From assembly GCA_036768485.1 (NCBI GenBank), contig JAVLUZ010000706.1:248001-312000 (forward strand): 64,000 bases of DNA. Reading direction: 5' to 3'. The first letter of the stretch is position 1. Each line of letters starts with the position of its first letter. Under the pieces are notes generated by a model. The model was not told where the DNA came from and searched no databases. It saw only the letters and a program-made list of their open reading frames with translations. The position numbers were made by a program, and so were the translations under genes. This DNA comes from Mermis nigrescens (taxonomy: Eukaryota > Nematoda > Enoplea > Mermithida > Mermithidae). Shown piece after piece: positions 46,401 through 57,200 of this stretch.

Positions 46401-49400
46401 CGAATGTATGCAAGAATAACACGATTGCTTATAATCAAGTAATTCCTAAAGTGGCACAAAATGCGCTAAAATTTGTATTTCAAAAATAAGGGTTGGTCCA
46501 ATTAACTATTCCATATTTCAATTTTTAATAGGACTGTCAATTTTGGTTCAGTCATAATTAAATCTGACTAGTATATGAAACAAACAAATGACTTTTAGCA
46601 AATACATTTTTATTTTGTTTATAAATTATAAGTGACTGTAGCATTTCATGCGAAGATAAACTTTTCTCTAATCCAGTCAAAATATTACGCTATTTGCAAT
46701 TGCGCAAGACGAAACGTTGTGGTCTTTTATTTTTCCGCTGCAGAGTTTCTCTTAACGGCAGTTGATAATTTAACCTTTTGCAGGCTTAATTACTCGTGAT
46801 TAATTATCAAATAATATGATTTATTCGATCATTGAACGAGCAAAAACGGCGGTTTTTTTCAGATGGTTAAAAAGCAAAACGATCGTCCAAGGTAAATTTC
46901 GCATTGATTTTTCTTGTTTCCTTTTATACGGCCCAATACTCCCCGTTTCCATTTAGTGAAGCAGGTACGCTATGTTTGATTGCTGCGATAAGGAGATAGT
47001 TTCATCCCAAAATCTGCGCGAAATTTCCCTTGGATGATCATGTTTCTTTTGGGTTATTCAAACCAAACCGCTGCGTTTGCTCGTTCAATGGTCGAATGAC
47101 TCAAATTTAAAATACGAGTAATAAGAATTCGTGTTCTTACGGGAGGGTTTAGGGGGGCTTGACCCCTCCCCTAAAAAATGGCAAATGACCCCCTGTAAAA
47201 TGGCTGTGACCCCCCTCCCCCAATAATTGTCAATTTTTTGTAAAAGTTGGTAAAAGTTGTGAAAAGTGTGCTTTTTTAGGCGTTTTTAGCTCATTTTTGG
47301 CTCAAAAATCTCAGATTTTTGAAGCTTCGCGTCCAGGCACGTAGCTGACCCTTCTATTTTGGGGGGAACAACACCAATTTTGGGGGGTCCAAGCCTAAAA
47401 TAGCACAAAATAACGTGTGAAAAGTCCTATTTTCCCGGTTTTTCCTGCATTTTGGGGGGTCTGGACCCCCCACCACCCACAGCTACGTGCCTGTTCGCGC
47501 CATATGCATGTTTTTTTGACTCGATTTTGTTCAATTTACTCGAATTTTTGAAATTTTTTTTTCTGAGATCTTTTTTACGTTTTTTGTGTTCTAGAAAGAG
47601 CGAGCATTGTCTTAAACGTCGAAAAACAGTGTTTTTGACGTGTACCTATCGTTCTTTAGCCTAAAAAGGCACTTTTTAAAAAATTTTTCGACTGACTCCT
47701 CAGGATTTGTACATGTATGGTAATAAGCCTGTAATAATGTAAATTATTAGCTGCCTCTATGAGAAACTCTGCAGCGGAAAAATAAAAGACCACCGTATTT
47801 CGTCTTGCGCAACTGCAAGTAGCGTAATATTTTGGCCGAAGCGGAGAAAAGTGTGACCTGTGCATAAAGTGCTACAGTATAACCAATTGTTATACAGACA
47901 CAATAAAAATATGTCAGCCGAAATTACAACGTTTTCTCCCTGTAGTGGTCAAATTTCATTGATTGGACCAAAATTAAGAGTTTTATTGAAAATTGAAAAA
48001 TGGAATACTTAACTGGATCTTTATGAATATACGTTATGTTTCTAATACGATTGCTCAACGTAAAAATATCGTTTTTTGATTATTAGCTTATTTACAGATT
48101 TTCTCTTTAACGGGCGTTCAGTGTCGCCGGCGTTAAGCGAAAAAAACATGACGTGCGAAGAGGGCGTCAGTCGCGACGTCAGGCCGCCGCGTCGGTCGGG
48201 CAGTTCGTCGACGTCGTCGCCGATTAGTCGCTCGGCGGTCATGAGTCACGTCAAACGGCCTATGAACGCTTTTATGGTTTGGGCGAGAAAGGAACGTCGT
48301 GACATTCTCAAACTTTGCCCCGACATGCACAACAGCAACATTTCCAAAATTCTGGGTGAGTGACGGTTTTTAACTACTTTACCCTCGCTTTCCTATCCTA
48401 CTGATTGTGATTCACCCGTTTTTTATTCGTTTTGCTGCTTTTTAATGTTTCGATTTTAGAATTGACGTCGAATGTTTCGAATGTAAGCGTAAAGAGGACA
48501 AAAACTACGACGATAGTTGCTTGAGCGCATCTCCTTCGATTATCTGATTTGTTATGATATTTAACGAATGTTCTCGACAATCTTGTCTTATTTGAATTGA
48601 TTGATGAACGATAACGGAGAAATCGGATTTCGAATTAGACCTAAATTATGTGACGTTTTCCCAATAAAACTTCGATTAATGTATCGGGCGATTGCCAAAA
48701 ATATTCATCAAATTTAGATTATATTTGTGATGTTTCCTGAACTACCAAAGTTCGAAAATTAATTTAAATTATCTGCAAAACTTCTGGAACAAATAGCCTT
48801 AAGTTATTGAAGTTTTATACCTTAATATTAATAAATATCTCTCAAAATTGTTAGACTTTTCGGCGCTACGTTCGTACTTAGCAACGGACAAAATGTTTAA
48901 GCGCTATTCAACGCTGCGCTGAATGAAAATCAGTAAACTTACATAAGCGTGGAGTATACGCATGTTTATATTTCTGATCCCGCGGTTTAGCTTGATTGTT
49001 CGAATGTCTAATTTAACAGGAAATCGCTGGAAAACTATGTCAAACACGGACAAACTGCCTTTTTACGAGGAACAAGCTCGCTTGAGCAAGCTGCATATGG
49101 AACAGCACCCGGATTATAGATACCGGTAAATTTGTGAATTATCCGCCGGCATTAAAACTTTGCGAATCAACGCTCAAAATTTCTAAAATCTATTCTTAAA
49201 ACTAAAATGAAATTATAATAATAAATTTTAGCGACCTACGCTTTATTATCTGAATTTTTTAAATTTTATTTCTCAAATTCTTGCGCCATTAACCAGTAAT
49301 TATTTGTTATTTTTGCAGACCTCGGCCGAAAAGAACTTGCGTGTTAGACGGGAAACGCTTGCGTATATCGGAGTATAAGCAATTGATGAAAGCGAAACGG

Positions 49401-49469
49401 GGCACCGCGTTGTGGGGTGCGGGACAGGAAAGCGGCGATGGAACGCGCAGCCACAATTCTTCCATTTAG
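43026..49469 (+). CDS. SoxD: SoxD-family HMG-box transcription factor (five coding exons)
   Basis: Proposed exons: 43026-43496, 45285-45654, 48098-48355, 49020-49125 and 49319-49469. Their lengths sum to 1356 bases, an intact frame of 451 codons plus TAG, with phases 0, 1, 1, 2 at the junctions. The HMG box (about residues 331-409) carries the SoxD signatures [39 protein letters not shown] and [20 protein letters not shown]. SoxD proteins (Sox5/6/13; fly Sox102F) bind ACAAT motifs as dimers in the nucleus. A short heptad pattern (I95, L99, I102, I106, L109, F112, L116) could be a dimerising coiled coil. Exon 2 holds [13 protein letters not shown], like the PLNL motif of SoxD proteins. The protein is shorter than vertebrate Sox5 (763 aa), with almost no tail after the HMG extension. 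The HMG exons are certain; exons 1 and 2 are inferred. Confidence 0.88.
43620..43855 (+). mobile_element. Degenerate CACACGTGGGC-family copy in SoxD intron 1
   Basis: Recognisable G-rich start (CCCATAGGCGTGCGG) and the twice-repeated CCAGAATTTTG type end. Another decayed, inverted copy lies at about 44145-44300. Ends too eroded to define target duplications. Confidence 0.55.
45285..45654 (+). CDS. SoxD: SoxD probable exon 2 (PLNL motif)
   Basis: Acceptor TTTTTCTCAG, phase 0. Encodes [19 protein letters not shown] and [20 protein letters not shown]. The frame is open to TGA at 45720. I placed the donor at TAT C|GTAATC because phase 1 is needed by the HMG exon; A|GTAGAT at about 45645 is an alternative. 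The PLNL-then-FASKS order echoes the vertebrate SoxD region upstream of the HMG box. Confidence 0.68.
46490..48018. mobile_element. Large inverted-repeat element in SoxD intron 2
   Basis: Left arm 46490-46910 is matched by the complement of about 47035-48018, for example CTGCAGCGGAAAAATAAAAG on the right against CTTTTATTTTTCCGCTGCAG on the left. The right arm is enlarged by the hAT-like insertion 47334-47493 and flanking G-rich repeats. Ends (GGTTGGTCCAATTAACTATT) resemble those of the mariner remnant at 34614. Confidence 0.75.
47334..47493. mobile_element. hAT-like miniature element, CAGGCACGTAGCTG family, copy 2
   Basis: Perfect 14 bp terminal inverted repeat CAGGCACGTAGCTG. Flanks TTCGCGTC (47326-47333) and TTCGCGCC (47494-47501) match at 7 of 8 bases. 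It lies in SoxD intron 2, inside the larger inverted repeat at 46490-48018. A detached right end of this family also occurs at about 54769-54783. Confidence 0.85.
48098..48355 (+). CDS. SoxD: SoxD exon 3 (first half of HMG box)
   Basis: Acceptor TTATTTACAG, donor G|GTGAGT. Encodes a Ser/Arg-rich run ([20 protein letters not shown]), then [20 protein letters not shown] and [14 protein letters not shown]. The HMG box is interrupted after ILG, a common SoxD intron position as far as I recall. Confidence 0.96.
49020..49125 (+). CDS. SoxD: SoxD exon 4 (second half of HMG box)
   Basis: Acceptor AATTTAACAG, donor CG|GTAAAT, phase 1 in and phase 2 out. Encodes [20 protein letters not shown], then [15 protein letters not shown]. 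It contains helix 3 of the DNA-binding domain. Confidence 0.97.
49319..49469 (+). CDS. SoxD: SoxD terminal exon
   Basis: Acceptor ATTTTTGCAG. Encodes [20 protein letters not shown], then KQLMKAKRG and a short serine-rich end to TAG 49467-49469. The basic nuclear localisation signal after the HMG box is present. The long C-terminal region seen in vertebrate SoxD proteins is absent. Confidence 0.95.
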
Positions 49470-50225
49470 CCGTGTCACTTTCGCCGCACTTTCCTGAAAT
49501 TCGGCTATTTATATATTTTTGACCGTATTGAAGTGAAGCGTTTATTTTTCTTTTATCTTCGTTCGTTTCGGTCTTTACTATGAAATTTCGGCAACAAAAA
49601 AGAGGAAAAACGATAAATGAATGATTTATTTTTAGATTAGAAGCGTAAAAACGAACTTCTAAAGTTTAGACATCCTTCGAGAATCTGACTCGATTAAAGC
49701 TACAGTGTTCTCCTACGCTCAATTAAGCGAGGTAAAAAATAAATGCGATTTCTCGGCTTTTGTACAATTTATATTCGCATGCTTCGTTTTTCATTTTTGA
49801 GAGAAATCGCAGATTTTCTTTGCACCGCAGCGCTAGGATCACTTTAGCCGAAATAATAACACTCGATTTTCTACTACGTCTGGCTGGCTTTATATTGTTT
49901 CAGTGATTGCGGAATTTTGTTTTCTAATTACCGATTAGAGCGTGTACCTATCAGCAAACCGTGATACTCGTTTATTCTATGTACATGATCGCGACCAATT
50001 TTATAGGTCTTATTTTTATATCATTCCGAATCAATTCAATTTGTTCTTCTTTTACGGTTTTAACGTCGATTCGTCTGTCGGGCAATGCCGCTTTGTTGAC
50101 TGTTTTGTGGTTATTCACTTATGTGTGCCATTTCCATTCATTTCTCTTACCTTGTTTGTCGTTTGTCTTCGTTTCGGCAATATTTCCTGTCTTGTTGCGT
50201 AGTAGCTGTAGCACTGATGGAAGTT

Positions 50226-50257
50226 ATCATAGGTAGCGCTATCGCGCTACCTATGAT
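50226..50257. other. Perfect 14 bp hairpin downstream of SoxD
   Basis: ATCATAGGTAGCGC, then a 4 bp loop TATC, then the exact complement. It stands alone in AT-rich DNA about 760 bp after the SoxD stop. Confidence 0.9.
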
Positions 50258-50339
50258 ATACTTGGCCATCCTTTTTATTATATGTTTATCACAGCGAGTG
50301 CGAAATTTGTGTCCCCCCTCATAGCTATAACGGCACACA

Positions 50340-52750
50340 TCTGGGAGGTGCGGTTTTTTTCAAAAGGTAGATAATAAAAAAACTTAGATACCTTTTTTTG
50401 TTTACACTCAATACCGAGCTAGTCGTGAGTGTGTAAAGTGTAAACCGAAAAATCAAATAATTTGCGGACGGCCAATTTTAAAAAATGTTTTCCCTGATTA
50501 GTAGTTTACGAATCTGGTCTTAAAATTTCTTTACACTCATTAGTTGTTGCACAGGAGTGTAAATTAGACGGTTTTTTTACTGTTTTCATGTGCACAAGCA
50601 TATCTAACTCAGTTTTACATTCTATGCAGTCTGATTGGTTTCAAAAGGTAGACGGTTATAAAATCTAGGAGTGCCTTTTTTTAAATTTTCGTAAAGTAAT
50701 ATTTTCAAATTTAGAGGCGGTTTATTGTAAAGAGTCTGGGACAAAAAAATATTTTTTCCTGCCATATTCTCCACTTAGTAGACAGAACGTGGTAATTATC
50801 TTTAAAATGTGCCTCGTCCTAGGCGCTAAACGTCAAAATTTATTTTGTTTCTTTACATCAATATTGTGTTATTAGTGCAGGTGTAAACTTTACACTATAA
50901 AAAATTTTTTCCGCCCAGAGCGTCGTGGATGATGAATTTAGAAAAAATGTTCTCCGTAAGGTCAGAATAACGAATCTGACCTTTAAACTTTTCTACAGCC
51001 AGTGTTTGTTGAGGTATGAAGAGGTGAACTTTGAATTATACATCTATTTTCTAATGCCGATAGATAACTCCGTATTGCATATTGTTTGATCAGATTTTTC
51101 TTATTTCAGAGGTTTTTGACTCGTCTTTAATAAATAATTATTTTTATTATCATAAATGCACTATTCTTAAACTTCAGTAGAATGATGAATATTTTTCAAT
51201 ATAGTATAATAAAGCTGAAATCTTGGCTGCGAGTTGAGTTGGTGCAATGGCTGACGTATCCGTTCTCGCATGTGGATTTAAAAAAGAATAATGGGTTCAA
51301 GTCTTCTGAATACTAACTTCTTTCATTTTTTAAATTCTTTTGGCAAAACCATGCACATCATTTGACTTATTCATCTATTTAGCTTCTGCAGATCGCACAG
51401 TTTCTTATTTTTTGAATTTCGCCCCAATTCTCGAATGGGAGTGTAAAGAGTGCGAAAATCTGGGGGTGAAAAGGCATAAGTCGAGTTTTCTTTTTTTGGT
51501 CGAGTTTTCGACTTGTTTATGTCTGCCAACAACTCCGGCTATGAGTTTTAAGAAATTTTTTCTGACAGAAATGTACTACAGATTAAGGGCTATCTTCTGC
51601 TTACCAGCAAACTTTTCTACAATCAATACGCAGTTAGTACCAGGGGTTTAAACTTTACACTCTAGTGGATGAGTAAAAAAGAGATTTTGTCCAAGATTTC
51701 TCTGCCAACTTTTTCGGTTATGAGTTGGGATGAATTGAATAAAACAGAAATAAAGTAACTTCTTAGAGCTACACGTCGAAGCAAGCCGCATTCAAAAAAC
51801 GTAATATTCAGTTGTTTATGGGGGTGTAAAGTTCCAAATCTGAGGTGTAAAATGGGCGAAAAAACAGGTTCTTTTTCGTATTTTGATTGGTAAATCATAT
51901 CAAATATTTTGCGGAACATCAAGTTTGGCACATAAAAACGTACTACAATCAAAGGGCTACAAACTGACCCGAACCGAATTTATTAACACTCAATGGGGCG
52001 TTAGGTTCAGATTTTTAAAGTTTACAATGTGGTGGACAGTGGAAAGTACGTGCTTGTCCATTTTTTTGTTCGCCACTTTCTCTGTTCAGAAGTCGGGCAA
52101 GGTCGAATAGGATAAAAATAAAGTACTTTCTAAGGGGTACGCATCACAGCGAATTGCGTTTGTTTACATCAATATTTAGCTTTTTCGGGAGGTGTAAAGT
52201 CAAAACATGGGGGAGTTAAACGTGTTTCTGTCTTGTTTTTTTCTGCCAAGTTCTGGGTTATGAGTCTGGACATAATCTCAAGTCTAAAAATGAACCAGAA
52301 ACCAAATGTGATACGCCAGTTTGTTTGCACTCAACAGTGGTGTAAAGTCGTTTACATCTGACATTTATTTGTCCTCGGGCCATTGTGGAGACTTAATTTT
52401 TTAATAAATGTTGATCGTAATATCAGAGTAATATCAGAATTACGAATCCGACTGAAATTTTCTTTACACTCTGTGGTTGTGTAAAGTTTACACATGCATA
52501 TTAACTTTAGTTCTAGAGCCTTGCGGAAGCTTAATTTGTTTGCAAAATGTTCTACGTTAAATCAGAATTGGGAATCTGACTGTTAGTTTTCTCTACACCT
52601 AGTAGTTGTGTAAAGTTTGCACAATTCATTTGTTGTTAATATGTAGTTTATACTACAAATTTATTTTACTTCCAAATCTGAGCGTTAGTGTTCCTTACAC
52701 TTGATATTTGCGTAAAGTTTATGCTGAAAAACTTTGATCTGTTCAAATAA
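50340..52750. repeat. Degenerate repeat field with GTGTAAAG / CTTTACAC
   Basis: About a dozen imperfect copies of a unit of roughly 110-150 bp carrying CTTTACACTC, then TTGTGTAAAGTTTACAC, then CAGAATTACGAATCTGACT. The best copies are at 52390-52720. No ORF with coding character. It looks like a decaying satellite or a repeat-rich element. Confidence 0.6.
51233..51316 (+). other. tRNA-like sequence (SINE head or decayed tRNA)
   Basis: A-box-like TGGTGCAATGG at 51240-51250 fits TRGYNNARNNG, and B-box-like GGTTCAAGTCT at 51294-51304 fits at 10 of 11 positions, 54 bp downstream. A T-run follows near 51320. The T stem and acceptor stem pair poorly, so it is not a functional tRNA as read. Confidence 0.3.
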
Positions 52751-52896
52751 TGTAAGGTTGTCTTGTTTAAAAAGGATAATGCTGATGTTAAGAACAATAT
52801 TGTTTTCCGCGTTCTTGGACTGCTGTCATTATTGTGGCATGTTACTGTATGTGTTTACTGAATGATGTACTCAAATCATGCTAATTAAAAGTAGGG

Positions 52897-53698
52897 TACT
52901 AGCAAAGAAAAATGCTCCGATGGAACAAAAAAGATGAATATACTTGGAATTGTGGATTGTTAAGGATGTAAAAGGAGGGGACTAGGAAAAAGCTACCTAA
53001 AGTCGCAGAATCTGATAAAAATCACACTTTCTCTAAGCAACGCAAAAAATCGAAGTATATTCTGCGGCCAACACATTAAAATAAATATTTAACCATAAAA
53101 ATGATTGAAAAAGCAGCACGTTAGCTATGCAGTAGCTATGGGAAATGATATTGAGTAACAGTCTTTCTAAGCCAATTGAATGAAATAGCAAACATCGATG
53201 CATCCAAAACAATTGAAGAAATTGTTGGTTTAAAACAGTAGGAAACGCGTGAGTTGACTTGAAACAGACTAAATGTAGGTACACTAGCATGCCCGTAACG
53301 ATTGTGTGCACTAATCAATCGGCCCCTGCTTTGCTTGCTATAATGCTCATAACAAAATAAAACAACTTTAAATACAATACCACTTAATTTTCTATCAATC
53401 AGGATACGAAGCTAGTCAGCGTTGCTACTTGCTCAGCAATTTAAAAAAAGTAAACATTATAGATTTAGTTTATACACGTTTATCTGAAACTTTGAAAATT
53501 ATTTAAAAAAGACACTTTTTAGAGGCCGCAGAATATACTTCGATTTTTTGCGTTGCTTAGAGAAAGTGTGATTTTTATCAGATTTTGCGACTTTAGTTAG
53601 CTTTTTCCTAGTCTCCTCCTTTTACATCCTTAACAATCCACAATTCCACGTAGTTATTCATCGTTTTTGTTCCATCGGAGCATTTTTCTTTGCTAGTA
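52897..53698. mobile_element. Long-TIR element, 175 bp arms
   Basis: Left arm 52897-53069 and right arm 53524-53698 are near-perfect complements, beginning TACTAGCAAAGAAAAATGCT and ending at the palindromic GGCCGCAG junction. The core of about 455 bp has no recognisable gene. Possible TA target duplication. Arm identity is high, so this is a recent insertion. Confidence 0.85.
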
Positions 53699-54364
53699 AA
53701 ATATGATTTGAAATGTTTTGATACCGTAAAGCGAGTCGAATAGGCGAAGAGTACCTACTGTCCTATAAAATAGTCGTATTTTCAAGACATATTATAAACT
53801 CATAGTATAACTAGTTGCACGATCCCCACTTAGTTCCATTCTAAGCTTTGATTTATTCTGAGAAATTTATTACGCTAGTTGAAGAAATTGAAACAAAGGC
53901 AAGAATGTACAAAAGTACCATTGTGAGTAAGCGAAAACTTTTGCAAAATTTGCATCGCTGCATGAGTGAGAAGCGTGAGATTCGGTTTTGCTATTCGGCT
54001 GTATGTTTTGAAGCCAATAACGTGAACATTTCTCGACATCAAAAAATCATTAAAAAGGAGATTTTTTAAAAATAGAATTCAGGGGGTTTAGTGAGGATAG
54101 TTTCAATGGTCCACAATAACGTAGCTGGTCCTCTGAATTTGGTGGGCTAAAATAAAATAATGGACAAATAAAATAATGGACTTGTATAAAGATAAAAATA
54201 ATGGCATATTTGAGCGTTTCTCAACGATCTCTAATTCTTAAACAAGAAATCAATTGACAAAATACAAAATTTATTTTAAAACTGCTTTTCTTAGCATGTT
54301 AAAATCTATTCTGACGGTCTTTCTGATACGCTTTAAGAATTTTCAGTTTTTACTTTATGGGACC

Positions 54365-54729
<365 letters not shown>

Positions 54730-56017
54730 ACGTTCAAAATTTTTGGGAGACTACTCTCCCGTATCCTCCCACAGCTACGTGCCTAATGATCCAAAGCCTC
54801 GCGCCTGATCATCGTGATATGATTGCGGCTCAGGATTATTATCCAATCAGATCATGCGATCCCTAAAAATTTCATAAATTGACTTGAAGCAGTCATTTAC
54901 ATGCTAAATCCTCTACGATATGAGAATGGACTCTCCTTGCACGCGTATTCAACTAATTTGAATGGCATTATACAGCGAACTTCTCGTTATATTTTTCTGT
55001 TTTCAATATTTTCATTTTTTTCAAAGATTTGTTTTATTTTTTGCAGGGTTATTGTACATTATTTTATTTTATCACAATTTAATTACTAATATTAATATTA
55101 AAAGTAACTGTTCGTCGATTACACGTTGGAAGTGAGTTCGTGACGGGTACTCTTCAGCATAATCCGTAGCGAAGCCAACCTATGTACATAGGATTCTCGG
55201 AAGAAAGAACGATGCCCTAACTTTTTTAAAAAAATAATCAAAATAGCTTCAAAAATTTGCTCTTGCAATTTTGGCGTATTATGTTGTTCACTTTTATTCT
55301 AAAACGGTTTTGGCGCAACGTTTTTCGAAATATTTTAAAATTTCCGACAATTTTGAGCGAAAATCATTGAATTTCTGTAACCTAAGTAGAAACTCGCGCA
55401 AAGCGCCGAAAAATTTGTGGAATTAAGTCGGAAGGACGTAACAGAAGTTTATTGAACTACTGCTCAATTTCCTGTTTTTGTCGCAACCGACGAGGAGCGT
55501 CAAAAACTTTTAAAAGTTTTATGCACAAAATTAGAAAAAACTATGCTGAAATAATTGTGACTGCTTTTGAAATCGTTTAAGAATCTACTCCTTGTGCAAA
55601 AATCTGGCTTCCAGGCTGCTAGAAAAGTAAGTAAATGTCATTAATAAGTAGATCCGGCGCGAAACGCGGGAAACATTTGATAAATGATAACTTACGGCCA
55701 AAACTTCTTGAAAATTGCATATCAAATCTTTATCTCGCCTCCTCCTTCATTCCGCAATCCTCAAACGCTACGAAAAATTAAAATATAAGCTTGTTAAATT
55801 TTAAAAAAGCTCATGTAACTTAAAAGTAGTTCATGATTTAAACGGAGTAATGCAATTTATTCCTCTGTAAAAAGTTGGTAGGTACATAAATTATATGTCC
55901 AAGTGAGATACGCAGTCAAAATACAAGGATTTGGGAAATTTGGGGCAAAAATTATTAGCAAGACCCATCCGCTTACGATTTGACCGCATTAATTAGCACG
56001 TCTATATATTTGGTAAC

Positions 56018-57200
56018 GTCCCTGGTGACCGACAGTCCCGGCTGACCGACAGTCCCGGGTCACCGACAGTCCCGGGTCCCCGTGTCACCGACAAATAGTA
56101 TAAAAATAGATCTGTCAATCAAAAAATTCCGAGTGACCGACAGTACCTACTGGCCGACTGTTCCAGTGGCCGACAGTCCCGGGTGGCCGACTGTTCCGGG
56201 TGGCCGACAGTCCCGGGTGACCGACCGGTTGTACTATCACTATGGATAAATATTTTTTCAAAATCGAAATACGTAATCTTTTCATTCTCTTAGAATAGCA
56301 ATATAGTTTGACTGGCATAAATGTGAATATGTATAAACTTATTACATGTACATATTGTATTGTAAATAAACTTATTAAATGTGCATATTTACTAACAATT
56401 TTGTATCACAAATCAAATATTCATTTTGTCCAGTCGTCTTTAAGATCCTGAATTACTTATATTTTTGTGCGCGTTAAATTCGGCCCGCAGCGTAGTTTCA
56501 CACGCGCTTTGGAATGCATAAGCAATAAATCGCGTTTGAGGCACCTTCAGAATCAAAAAATTCTAAAATAAAACCTCATTTGCATTTTGAATCGGGCGGA
56601 TACTTAATCCTTTTTTGTCAAAATAAACATTTTTAAGTGGAGCGTTGCACAGTATTTTCGAAAACTGAGAAACTGGCTGCACAAAAGTCTTGGCTACCCC
56701 TCTGTTTTTGGTTAAATGGCGAGTAAATCATTTGCTGGCACTTTCGCAGCACTGAAGTTACACAAATATGTAGCTGTAATTTTGCAGCCACAATAAGTTT
56801 AAGTAGGATAGCACTAAAATATTACGAAATGTAAATAATTAAGCCTTTTTTACCAAATCCTGCATGTTATAAATTTGCTATGAATTCATATGACGCAATG
56901 CTATTGCATTGGTAAAACTATTTATGTGCTTAAATAGGTACCTACTTGAAAAGGCATTAATTTTCCGAAATCATTAGTCAGTTAGGAATACTTGTCGATG
57001 ACCAATTTATTATCAACCACGTTGTCGGCCAACCGGGACTGTCGGCCACCCGGTATAGTCAGCCACCTAGGACTGTCGGCCAGACGGAAATTTTTTGATT
57101 GACAGATCTATTCTTAAAACCATTTGTCGGTCATCCGGGACTGTCGGTAACCTGGGACTGTCGGTCACTCGGGACTGTCGGTCACCCGGAGGACACAATC
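56018..57200. mobile_element. Inverted-minisatellite (foldback-like) element 3
   Basis: Each arm has an outer array of 17 bp units (GACCGACAGTCCCGGGT), a unique spacer containing AGATCTGTCAATCAAAAAAT, and an inner array (GGCCGACAGTCCCGGGT). Left arm 56023-56225, right arm 57020-57190, core about 795 bp. The right end runs into GGACACAATCATA. Confidence 0.8.

Noticed and set aside
46861..46889. Small exon-like segment (TTTTTTTCAG acceptor, CCAAG|GTAAAT donor) that could be spliced between SoxD exons
   Set aside because: It lies in the inner arm of the inverted repeat 46490-48018, and its mirror copy is at about 47035-47065, so it belongs to the element. SoxD exons 2 and 3 join in phase without it.
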